10,384 nucleotides of DNA, taken from assembly GCF_000003605.2 (NCBI RefSeq), contig NW_003133352.1, forward strand, positions 253,386-263,769, read 5' to 3'. The translations under genes were made by a program, and so were the position numbers. The DNA comes from Saccoglossus kowalevskii (Eukaryota; Hemichordata; Enteropneusta; Harrimaniidae). The notes under the pieces were generated by a model. That model had not been told where the DNA came from. It ran no database searches and saw only the letters and a program-made list of their open reading frames with translations. Below are positions 1 to 7,474 of the stretch, in pieces (the stretch's first letter is position 1; each line of letters opens with the position of its first letter).

Positions 1-302
1 TCAATTTTCCAAATGAATGAATTTTCCAAATAATAATATAATCTTATAATTATGTTACAAAGACAGTTTCATAAATTATTCATAACTACTTACTTTTCAT
101 AATTCACTATAAGCCAAGCTTGTAGTTTGTTTTAATTTCTACATTAAAAGCCCATGTTACCAAGCCATAATATAATATTTATTGTCTGTGATGTTTGCAC
201 TCAGAATTTTTTTTCTTTTTGAATAATTTCTAAACCCTGAAAGTCTACTTGTTTTGATCTGATAAATGACAGGATTATTAAAGTTGCATTTACATTCTTG
301 TC
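1..302. other. AT-rich noncoding DNA, no gene seen
   Basis: No credible exon is visible. A 12-bp direct repeat, AATTTTCCAAAT, occurs at 3-14 and 20-31. An open minus frame that enters from the minisatellite starts at a non-ATG codon and is not coding evidence. Confidence 0.6.
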
Positions 303-728
303 TCAATTTGTAAGGTACCATATCCCCTGACCAACAAATATTGAGATTGTGGATGGATAACTTCAATTTGTAAGGTATCATATCCCCTGACCAACAAATA
401 TTGAGATTGTGGATGGATAACTTCAATTTGTAAGGTACCATATCCCCTGACCAACAAATATTGAGATTGTGGATGGATAACTTCAATTTGTAAGGTACCA
501 TATCCCCTGAACAACAAATATTGAGATTGTGGATGGATAACTTGAATTTGTAAGGTACCATATCCCCTGACCAACAAATATTGAGATTGTGGATGGATAA
601 CTTGAATTTGTAAGGTACCATATCCCCTGACCAACAAATATTGAGATTGTGGATGGATAACTTGAATTTGTAATGGTACCATCCCCTGACCAACAAATAT
701 TGAAATTGTGGATGGATAACTTCAATTT
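303..728. repeat. 60-bp minisatellite, about seven tandem copies
   Basis: The repeat period is exactly 60 bp through 660; the last full copy is shifted by a one-base insertion and a two-base deletion. The unit contains GGTACCATATCCCCTGACC and, further on, TTGAGATTGTGGATGGATAAC. Copies differ at only a few sites: C/G in the CTTSAATTTG segment (C in copies 2-4, G in copies 5-7), a T in copy 2 near 378, and an A in copy 4 near 511. Copies 5 and 6 are identical, which indicates recent expansion or homogenisation. Because 60 is divisible by 3 and the minus strand of the unit has no stop in any frame, all three minus frames are open across the array. The differences change amino acids in those frames and nothing suggests translation. 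Confidence 0.97.
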
Positions 729-1310
729 TACTGCACAATATGAATTTAAGCCAGCCTCTTAAATAATTAGATTTGTAAATAACTGACACTGAGTTAGGGG
801 GCTCTGAAGCCCAGTTCCATTGTAGGACTAAGACCCTCCAGTACTGTTAAAATGAAATGTATGGTCAGGGCAAGGAAGGATATCTAATGTTAATATTTCA
901 GAATTTTTAGCAAATACAAAATCATTTTAACTTTTTTTTTGTTAGTATTCAGGTTATGTTTTACATGTTTTCAAAGTATGAATGTAATTTTTATAGTTCT
1001 AATGACAGCAGCCATATTTCCAGTGCTTTTAGCTTTCAGTATTTACTTGTGATAATAGTATTTGCAGTAAACACACAAATAGTACATACAAAACAGCTAA
1101 ATTTTATTATATTTTGATAAAAGCGTCACTCGCTTTATTTATTTATTACTTTTCATAGTAAGCCTCTAAGTGTTCAGCAGTGGGCAGTAGTTACCTTGGA
1201 GACTGGTTAGCGCTGATATTAGTTGGTTTCCAATGAGCTGGTAACAGGAGCCGTATACTAGTACAGATTTTGTGTTAACAAACTACTGAATTTTTTTATA
1301 TTTTTTATAA

Positions 1311-1340
1311 CTGCAAGGTGCTATACAAATGTTGGTATTT
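1311..1340 (+). repeat. Possible LINE/SINE 3'-tail fragment
   Basis: The sequence GCAAGGTGCTATACAAATG followed by TTGGTATTT resembles the GCGCTATAYAAATG tail shared by L2-like LINEs and the SINEs they mobilise in many animals. No pol III promoter boxes or reverse-transcriptase sequence were seen upstream, so only the tail is proposed. The recognition comes from memory of the motif, not from a search. Confidence 0.35.
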
Positions 1341-1442
1341 ACATAATTCTACCAAAACTATAAATTCAAAGGTCAACACACCTTCACTACTGGTTAAATA
1401 TATTACTCCAATTTTTCACACACCTAGCAACAGCTGTTTCTA

Positions 1443-1464
1443 TGGTGGTATACATTTACCACCA
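1443..1464. repeat. Perfect 8-bp hairpin
   Basis: TGGTGGTA at 1443-1450 and TACCACCA at 1457-1464 are exact reverse complements around a 6-base loop. The left arm overlaps an X-box-like GTTTCTATGG at 1436-1445. Confidence 0.6.
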
Positions 1465-1467
1465 AAC

Positions 1468-1488
1468 TGACCTCACAATCTAAGGTCA
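1468..1488. promoter_or_regulatory. Everted pair of nuclear-receptor-type half-sites
   Basis: TGACCT at 1468-1473 and AGGTCA at 1483-1488 form an everted repeat with a 9-base spacer. A third half-site, AAAGGTCA, lies just upstream near 1369-1376. AGGTCA is the core half-site of many nuclear receptors. The arrangement is seen directly; any binding or regulatory role is speculation. Confidence 0.25.
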
Positions 1489-2046
1489 AACCACAGCTAC
1501 TCTTAATCTAATATATCTACTAAATTTAAAAGATATCAAGATTTATTTAATTAAATATTTCCTGTCACAAACTGGAAACCTATTTCATTAATATCCTGTG
1601 CTTTGTAATAGCTGTTTTTTTATCTGTAATGATTTCAACAATAAATTTCTGTTATTAAACATTCAGTTGTAACAGTGGTGACTGATCCAGTAAACCTATG
1701 GGTCACATAGGCCATATTAAAATAGTTGCTGGTCTTGCCTTCAATTATGGGAGGTCATTAAAGTAAGCAAAGTTAGATACATGGGTTAAAGAGTGTCAAA
1801 TTTCAATCAGTTTTATATAAGTATGTAGAGTCTCCTACAACACATGTAAAATAAATTTCAATGTATTACAATTATAGAGCGTTAATAGTGACTCAATTTG
1901 GCAAAGAACAAAGAAAGCACCGTGGGGTATTGGAAACATAACATAGATAGAGAATATTTAAGGTTAAATTAAAATTTGTGACTAGATTATTAAAACAGTG
2001 TATACCAAGACTCAATGAAGTATCTTTAAAACAGATAAAAATAGGG

Positions 2047-2520
2047 TAATTTATGTAAAATGATATATTAATAGGCACATCTCTAATATGTCATGCCTAA
2101 TTAAACATATGAACTGTGGATTACCCTGAAGAATCTATGTATAAAGTTTTTTATAAATTGAGTGAGTGGATTTCATGTAAATCTCATGGTGAATGTGGAG
2201 TATTCCAGAACATATATATACCCTATACCAAGTTTTATTTCAAAATGTTGTGTTGTTTTGAGACATAAGAAAGTTGCCTAATTCATGGAAATCTCAAATC
2301 TAGGTATGTGCATTTTACCAAAGCATCTATGAACCAAGAGTCACTAAGGTTGGATTAGCGATACTGGCAATAGATATCTGTGTAATAACTACAAATTTAC
2401 TAATTTATGCAAAATGGGTCATTAGTATGCACAGATGCCAGCCATAAAGTATTACCCCAGAGCACACATGTACCAAGTTGCCCTGAAATCAAATGAGTGG
2501 AGATATCGATGTGAACAATA
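2047..2520. repeat. Diverged interspersed repeat with internal duplicated segments
   Basis: Two stretches align: one from 2047 (TAATTTATGTAAAATG, then GGCACATCTC, ATTACCCTGAAG, GAGTGAGTGGA) and one from 2401 (TAATTTATGCAAAATG, then TGCACAGATGCC, ATTACCCCAGAG, AAATGAGTGGA). A further partial copy of the central part lies at 2198-2245. TACCAAGTT occurs at 2226-2234 and 2471-2479, each after a TATT-x-CC-x-GA-type segment. The copies are heavily diverged, with indels. This looks like an old transposable element with internal repeats, class unknown. It contains no intact ORF. Confidence 0.5.
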
Positions 2521-2563
2521 TTTTGAATCGTGATAAGAAGAGAAAACAATGGAGTTGACTTAC

Positions 2564-2724
2564 TAAACTGCAGAATCATTTAATTCATATTCGTAACCAC
2601 GTATGATACTCAGTCGTATTCCTTTGTCATTCCATAATGACTTGAGAGCGGTTGCAATACTTGGTCTCATTATAAAAGAGTCATTAAAACATCGTGTACA
2701 TTGCAAGATTGTCTGTGCATGAAA
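2564..2724 (-). CDS. Internal exon of a divergent heterotrimeric G-protein alpha subunit (C-terminal part of helical domain)
   Basis: The exon is 161 bp and reads from 2724 down to 2564. Upstream on the minus strand is a strong pyrimidine tract ending in AG (plus 2725-2745). The exon is followed by a consensus GTAAGT donor (plus 2558-2563). Frame 0 is open for 53 codons plus two bases; the frame starting one base later meets a stop. The product starts FHAQTILQCTRC, contains ALKSLWNDKGIR and ends with RGYEYELNDSAV plus a split Tyr codon. From family knowledge, the pattern SLW-x-D-x-GI, then R-x-x-E-Y-x-L-x-DS-x-x-Y, is the hallmark of the late helical domain of G-alpha proteins. Length and phase closely match the 158/155-bp exon of animal Gi and Gq genes. 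This part helps cover the nucleotide and contacts regulators; it is not catalytic. The usual Gln of the YQL motif is Glu here. The following exon was not found in the 2.5 kb to the left. Confidence 0.85.
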
Positions 2725-3089
2725 CTAAAACAAGAACAAAACAAAAAGGTCAAATTCAGACCATGCAATGCATTGTGGGTAGTATAATACATGAAAAGTA
2801 AAAAAATCAGTAGGTATTGATTTAGTTTCCAGAAAATCACAGTCTGACAGTATTCATAACACTTTTTGTTTGGCATTAAGAATTTATTTGAAAGAAATAA
2901 AAACATGTGTTAGAAAACAGAACCAATTTAAATGATGATATACAATGTAGATGGAATGTTGTGAGTGTGAAACTTACACAGTAACAATGAGGGTGGTCTG
3001 CAGTACAGACACTAAATAAATACAAATGCAATTATTGATTGTTATGATTTCATTCTTCACAATAAAATACAGCAGTCAATTGAAATTGT
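2725..3089. other. Intron sequence of the G-alpha gene, no other feature
   Basis: This is the right-hand neighbour of the 2564-2724 exon and forms the 3' part of the 1,610-bp intron on the minus strand. Apart from the pyrimidine tract of the acceptor at 2727-2745, nothing notable is seen. Confidence 0.6.
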
Positions 3090-3515
3090 TTAAAGGCCCA
3101 GGAATACTATAAATACGCTCCTAAACAATAGGGATTATTTCCTTGCTTGTCATGCTGTAGTAAACAGCTCCAGCCAAGCTCCGGTAAATAAATTTTTTCT
3201 CAAACTTACAGGTCGATTATGTCGTGCCAATGTGGATGCATGTAACTATGAATATCACAGCAGTGACTGTGTGTAGTATTTATGACAATAAATAGTGTAC
3301 AAGCTTAGATTTTGGCAGATAAAAGTCAAAAACACGAACCGGGGAAAGGGACGTGCTACTAATCTTGAATAATTAACTACTGTCAATCAAAGTCACGTGA
3401 TGTTGGACTGCTGAAACAGGATGCGTCATAGGCTATGCAAGTGATTAACAACACTCATTAGCATAGCCACACCTCCAATTCAAACTTGCCTGGGGCAAGT
3501 GAATTGGGCCTTTAA
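3090..3515. mobile_element. Short non-autonomous TTAA-bounded element (MITE-like)
   Basis: TTTAAAGGCCCA at 3089-3100 is mirrored by TGGGCCTTTAAA at 3505-3516, a perfect 12-bp inverted repeat. TTAA at 3090-3093 and 3512-3515 could be a target-site duplication, as made by piggyBac-type transposases. Just inside the right end is a strong hairpin: CCAATTCA and CTTGCC (3475-3490) pair with GGCAAG and TGAATTGG (3494-3507) around a 3-base loop, with a 2-base bulge. A second perfect 8-bp pair, GGCTATGC/GCATAGCC, lies at 3431-3438 and 3461-3468. There is no transposase ORF. It sits inside the G-alpha intron. The family is unknown. Confidence 0.5.
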
Positions 3516-3673
3516 AGGGGAACCGCTCAATCCCATGGATTGCACCAAAGAATCATGGGACACTATTGTTTATGTTGTCTACAAAGTTAATCTATCTTTT
3601 GTTATCCATTGTAATTTTAATCCAGAAAGTAAATTTGTTGTGAGATTAGGCTTAACTGGAACTGCCCCTTTAA
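3512..3673. mobile_element. Second, smaller TTAA-bounded segment abutting the first
   Basis: TTAAAGGGG at 3512-3520 is matched in inverse by CCCCTTTAA at 3665-3673, so the segment shares the TTAA at 3512-3515 with the element on its left. Inside are a CAATCC/GGATTG hairpin (3528-3542) and a TCCCATG/CATGGGA pair (3531-3537, 3554-3560). A 63-codon open frame covers most of it but matches no family I recognise and is probably chance. Alternatively 3090-3673 is a single element: its outer ends, TTAAAGGCCCAG and TTAAAGGGGCAG, agree at 10 of 12 positions. Confidence 0.4.
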
Positions 3674-3711
3674 GTGGTATCACCATCTGAATGACTGAAA
3701 TATGCAAAGCT

Positions 3712-3719
3712 TGACGTCA
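3712..3719. promoter_or_regulatory. Palindromic CRE-like site
   Basis: This is an exact TGACGTCA, the consensus CREB/ATF site, about 40 bp right of the TTAA-bounded segment. A palindromic E-box, TCACGTGA, lies at 3393-3400 inside the larger element. Sites this short carry little weight inside an intron. Confidence 0.25.
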
Positions 3720-4334
3720 ACGCCAACAGACTTAATTCTTTGGACATCATAACATTTTGTATAATTTCATGTTTTTTTCTATTGGGACAAACTTGACATC
3801 ATATCACATTGACTACAAGTATTGATAACATTTTATGGTAAATTGGCAAATCAAAGTTAATTCTGCAGACATCCTGTGTGAAAACTTAAACGAACATAAT
3901 GAAGTAATGCATATAAGACTGAGAACATCGTCTGTTGTCTGCAGTTGGTTCATCTCAATCACAAATAAGTTATGGTTACATCAATTCTATTTTAGTAAGA
4001 TTTTGTAATCATTACCAACTGTATTAGGTTCATATATAAACAAAAAGAAATGGCTGCCAGACATGTTTCTGTGGATTAGTTTCTCCATGTGTTTAGGTAA
4101 AAATAGTTGTAATTTTTGAGAAAATTAACACCCTATTCCTGAGACAATTTCCTTCCTGGCCCTACTCAATAAAGAGATTATTATGAATGTTATAAAGTAA
4201 ATTGAAAAATAAAACAATGATATATAAAACTGATATTGTTTATTTTTCAAAATTTGTGAAGTATTTCACACAGAAACAGAGGGAAAGAAATACTGCAGTA
4301 GAGTGTTGAGTTTTAGTTATAAGGTGACACTGAC
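3720..4334. other. Intron of the G-alpha gene, no other feature
   Basis: This is the 5' part of the intron on the minus strand, ending at the GTCAGT donor at 4329-4334. It is AT-rich, with no open frame of note and no repeat structure detected by eye. Confidence 0.6.
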
Positions 4335-4427
4335 CTTGTTCTTTGGATTAGCCAGATTAATACGAAGCCAACCCATACCAGTTAATACAAACTTCATAGA
4401 ACTCAAAAGATTGTCCAATACTGCCGG
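4335..4427 (-). CDS. Internal exon of the same G-protein alpha subunit (helix A of helical domain)
   Basis: The exon is 93 bp, 31 codons, phase 0 at both ends, read from 4427 down to 4335. The minus-strand acceptor is a clean pyrimidine stretch, GTTTTGTTTTCAG (plus 4428-4440). The donor is AAG|GTCAGT (plus 4329-4334). The other two frames contain stops. The product reads PAVLDNLLSSMKF, then VLTGMGWLRINLANPKNK. It corresponds to the long helix A of the G-alpha helical domain: spaced hydrophobics, a Met-x-x-Leu near the end, then a turn into helix B. It joins in frame to the exon at 2564-2724 across a 1,610-bp intron. LANP followed by Asn resembles the Gs class, while the intron at its 3' end is in the Gi/Gq position. 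The residues expected just upstream (P-loop, linker 1) are absent, so a separate upstream exon must supply them. Taken alone, this exon would be hard to identify; its partner makes the case. Confidence 0.78.
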
Positions 4428-4604
4428 CTGAAAACAAAACAGTTTGAAATTATCATTAATATGAAAAAATAAAAACACAATGGAAGCATATTTGTATATG
4501 GTTGCTAAACACATTAGTTTGTTCAAATAATAATCAAGAAAATGGACATTATAAAGTTTCAAACATGGGCTATACAGGGCAAGTAGAGATAAGAAAAAAC
4601 AGGC
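4428..4604. other. Upstream intron of the G-alpha gene
   Basis: It begins with the acceptor pyrimidine tract on the minus strand (4428-4440). No preceding exon is seen here. An open minus frame runs through the acceptor into the tandem repeat, but its residues do not match the G-alpha linker. Confidence 0.55.
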
Positions 4605-4755
4605 ATGGTTATGATTGCTATGATTATGGTCGCTATGGTAATGGTTGCTATGATTATGGTCGCTATGGTGATGATTTTTCATGATTTGGGTTGCAATGGT
4701 GATGACTGCTATGATTATGGTTGCTATGGTGATGACTGCTATGATTATGGTTGCA
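4605..4755. repeat. 15-bp tandem repeat with 30-bp higher-order period
   Basis: About ten 15-bp units start at 4605, 4620, 4635, 4650, 4665, 4681, 4696, 4711, 4726 and 4741. They mostly alternate between ATGATTATGGTYGCT and ATGGTGATGACTGCT. One inserted base (4680) and a decayed unit (4665-4695) interrupt the array. Frames through it read as Tyr/Gly/Asp-rich on the plus strand and His/Asn-rich on the minus strand. These are by-products of the repeat; the array lies in the intron upstream of the helix-A exon. Confidence 0.9.
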
Positions 4756-5657
4756 AAGAAAGGTTTTCATGAAGAAGTAGAAAATAGGATTTTTTAACAA
4801 TTGTTTTAACATAAAAATTTCAAAAAATGAGTATATTGGATATATCTAAACCTAGGTTATAAAATGCATTGTTGATCCATGAAGATGTACTGATCATCAC
4901 TAAAAATCAAACTCCTCTGTACATGCAACTCATAATTCCTTGTGTTACTGTGTTTTATTGAAATTTGTTAGTTCAAAACAAGTATGTGACCAATCATATT
5001 CAAATGAGTTTCTCCTCATCAAGACCACTGCTTTGCCTGCACTCAATGACTACAAATCACAAAAATATTCATAAAAAAGAAAACTTAAATTATTTTGCAA
5101 AATCAAATAATGTGCCACAATAACCCACCATATGGGATGTTCATGTTTTGTTTCATTCATTGCTTAAACATTGTACAATTACCCATACAAGCACAGATGT
5201 ACATATCCATACACAGACACTGTACATTCCTCTAGCCTCTGTTTCAAACTGTGCCTAATGGGAGGGCTAATAATTAGTTTTTTTCTAGGGCAATGCTGTT
5301 CTAATTTATTTATTTTTTCAAAACAAAAGGGAACATTTTTCGTATTAGCACAGGACTGGGGTATAAGAAAGTACATGTATCAACACCTTACTCAAGGTGT
5401 GCTTTTTTTGAGTTAACTGACTTATTCAAAGTAGTGAATGAATACAAATACATATCTTTATAATATTTCAAAGTTACCTTTTTGGTTTTAAACAATTAAA
5501 CAAGAGGAATTTTCAAAATTAAGAAAGATATTCAAGTTGCTAAAATACATGTACATAAAGATGAATTTCAATTCTTACAGATTTCACAAAAATGTCTTTG
5601 GATACAGAAAATGAAAAAAAAAGGATTTCACATGGCTATGTAGTTTGTCTAAATTGG
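4756..5657. other. Noncoding AT-rich DNA
   Basis: No exon can be supported. TACATGTA palindromes occur at 5372-5379 and 5546-5553. Open frames of 65-81 codons around 5171-5416 overlap on both strands and show no splice framing or recognisable domain. Confidence 0.5.
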
Positions 5658-5671
5658 GTTTCCATGGCAAT
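5658..5671 (+). promoter_or_regulatory. RFX X-box-like motif
   Basis: GTTTCCATGGCAAT differs by one base from the paired RFX half-site form GTTTCCATGGCAAC. A weaker relative lies 71 bp to the right at 5729-5742. It is in noncoding DNA with no nearby promoter identified. Confidence 0.35.
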
Positions 5672-5728
5672 TTTGTGAAATACCAGTTTACCAAAATTGA
5701 CATTTTTGTTAGTTTTGGTTACAATATA

Positions 5729-5742
5729 GTTTCTATGGTAAA
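5729..5742 (+). promoter_or_regulatory. Weak X-box-like motif
   Basis: GTTTCTATGGTAAA keeps the YATGGYAA core of the motif at 5658-5671. It is reported because two related motifs occur within 85 bp; alone it would be unremarkable. Confidence 0.2.
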
Positions 5743-6776
5743 AGTATTAATTGACTGAAGTCAAATTCAGTTATTGATTCCATTCCATTCGATTGTGCTC
5801 AGTAACTCACTAGTGTTGTAAACACAGGAAGCAGAATTCTTGAGATTTAAAACTGGTGAGGCTAGTGGAGAAAATACTAATTTGTTTACTTTGTTCTCTG
5901 GTATGTCAGTCTCTTTGTCTGCTTGAGGTAAGCAATTGGTTTGTTGTAAAACAATGTTATTCACAGATTGTTGTGAACAATACTAGAATACAGTTAGTCA
6001 GCAGTCAGGGCGGTGCAAGTGTTAACCTGCATTACAATAGGTTTGAATGGAATTTGACACAGGGAGGGGGCGTTAACCTCAAAAAACAGAAGAAGTGGCA
6101 CAGATCAGAATCAACATTACAATTTATAATATCACAAAAGCTATAACTCACTCATGACAAACATCACAATAGGACTGTTCAGTCTGAGAAAGTTTAGCAA
6201 AATGACAAGAACTTAGCAGTCTGACACTTGAGACGTAGAAAATGGATCCCAAAATAAACAGAAAAGAAGTATTCTTTACAAAACAATGTTTATTTACTCC
6301 ATTACTAAGCTTGCATGATTTCTTGATCAAACATCGTTGGAATGTTTGCAGTTCAGGAAGCTGGACTTTTATAATTCAATGTTATTGGTTCCTACTATGA
6401 GAGACTAGAGAGGTGTGTCTCACTCAGTATTTATAAACCTAGAGTCTTTTTATTATTTTCAAATCTTTTCAAATGCACATATCCGTATAACTCCTTTGTG
6501 ATGCCATTTCCTCTGTTTTTTTCTCCTGATTTCCCTTAAACATAGCTGACTAACCAGGTACTTTGAACCCATTTACATGCTTTTATTTTACAAGTTCACA
6601 TGGATTTAACTAAGTTTTAGTAATTTTCAGTAAAAAATAGTGAAATTACCAAGCAGTGAATAATTATTGCATTTACAGCAGCCAATGTAACATCATAACA
6701 GCTGATATAATAGAATGAAATATACATAACAAGTGGCTAAAATTTCAACCGTACTGTAAATTACAAGTATTAATTT
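5743..6776. other. Noncoding DNA with no supported gene
   Basis: A 96-codon plus frame at 5856-6146 begins at GTG rather than ATG and has a hydrophobic start, but shows no family match or exon structure. A minus-strand segment at 6289-6360 followed by a GTAAAG donor was considered as the exon preceding helix A, and not accepted. Confidence 0.45.
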
Positions 6777-6977
6777 TAATGTTTTTAAAAAATATGTAAT
6801 TTTAAATGTGTACATTTTAAAGTTTTTTAAAAATATGTAATTTTAATGTGTACATTTCAAAGTTTTTTAAAATTATGTAATTTTAATGTGTACATTTCAA
6901 AGTTTTTTAAAAATATGTAATTTTAATGTGTACATTTCAAAGTTTTTAAAAAATATGTAATTTTAATGTGTACATTT
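6777..6977. repeat. 40-bp AT-rich minisatellite, about five copies
   Basis: ATGTAATTTT begins at 6794, 6835, 6875, 6915 and 6955, spaced 41, 40, 40 and 40 bp. The unit continues AATGTGTACATTTCAAAG and then TTTTTTAAAAAT. The copies are nearly identical, differing at a few T/C and A/T sites and in the length of the T/A runs. A partial copy precedes the first full unit. The array has stops in every frame and is noncoding. Confidence 0.95.
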
Positions 6978-7460
6978 TGATGATTCAGGAATTATAGGCC
7001 ATAAATAATTTAATCACTTTTGTACACTCAAAAAATATTTTATTTTATTGAAAAAACACCAAAAAACTAAGAAGAGACTGTACGAAAGTCTACCCACGAT
7101 GCTTCTCAAAGACCTTTATTAATTCACCCTTTGAAATAGGACATACAGTGTACCGTATTTGCTCTATTAGTAGCCCATACGTTTACCTTAATTACAGAGG
7201 TGTTTCATACGATAAAAATAATCATATAGTAATGATTCAATATACAAGAAATGCAATTTTAGGTTTAGGTTTATATGTGCTGCAAAATTGTTTCGGTGCA
7301 AATGTTTTTTTGTGTTCTGAATTCTAAAGTTAAAATCACTTGCTCTAGTTGACATGACACAAGTCAACTTGATCACTGAAGTACATGTATATATTTTATT
7401 TCCTGTTTTAAAACATTAGATGCCACATGAATGCTATAAATGTTTTTATGCGTTTTATGT
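6978..7460. other. Noncoding DNA
   Basis: No gene is seen. The stretch ACCGTATTTGCTCTATTAGTAGCCC (7153-7177) vaguely resembles the ends of repeats common in marine invertebrates, and TTTAGGTTTAGGTTT occurs near 7259-7273. Neither supports a specific call. Confidence 0.45.
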
Positions 7461-7474
7461 GTTTCCATGGCAAC
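7461..7474 (+). promoter_or_regulatory. Near-perfect RFX X-box
   Basis: GTTTCCATGGCAAC has both half-sites of the X-box bound by RFX factors (GTNRCC, then RGYAAC, without spacer), apart from T at the R position of the left half-site. In animals X-boxes often mark ciliary gene promoters, but no exon or transcription start is recognisable nearby, so the biological role is open. Confidence 0.4.

Larger units (their letters stand above)
729..2046. other. Noncoding stretch with small inverted repeats and possible transposon-tail sequence
   Basis: No exon here can be supported. It holds short hairpins at 799-812 (GGGCT/AGCCC) and 1120-1136 (AAAGCG/CGCTTT), a TTTA run near 1133-1148, a retroposon-tail-like motif at 1311-1340, and an inverted-repeat cluster at 1436-1488. 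A possible minus-strand mini-exon at 1195-1237 is discussed under rejected items. The sequence would lie downstream of the visible G-alpha exons and may be intron of that gene. Confidence 0.5.

Noticed and set aside
157-789. 210-codon minus-strand open frame over the 60-bp array
   Set aside because: It is produced by a stop-free repeat unit, is open in all three frames, starts at a non-ATG codon and shows amino-acid-changing differences between copies.
1195-1237. Possible 43-bp minus-strand exon (residues LIGNQLISALTSLQ) with a GTAACT donor and TTACCAG acceptor
   Set aside because: The residues match no part of a G-alpha protein and nothing else supports it.
1698-1760. Plus-strand segment MGHIGHIKIVAGLAF... 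before a GTAAGC donor
   Set aside because: Too short, with no recognisable family and no partner exon.
2378-2400. Minus-strand segment considered as the next G-alpha exon after 2564
   Set aside because: With the required phase it gives a stop within about ten codons and lacks the expected motif.
3499-3690. 63-codon plus-strand frame
   Set aside because: It lies over the smaller TTAA-bounded segment and has no recognised domain; a chance frame is more likely.
5002-5050. Minus-strand SAGKAVVLMRR as a P-loop candidate
   Set aside because: It lacks the first Gly and the Ser/Thr after GK, and a stop lies directly upstream.
5856-6146. 96-codon plus-strand frame with a hydrophobic start resembling a signal peptide
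   Set aside because: The start codon is GTG, not plausible in a eukaryote, and no exon or domain evidence exists.
6289-6360. Minus-strand segment ending SNGVNKHCF before GTAAAG, considered as the exon before helix A
   Set aside because: The phase fits, but the acceptor is poor and the alignment to the G-alpha linker is off by a residue with few matches.
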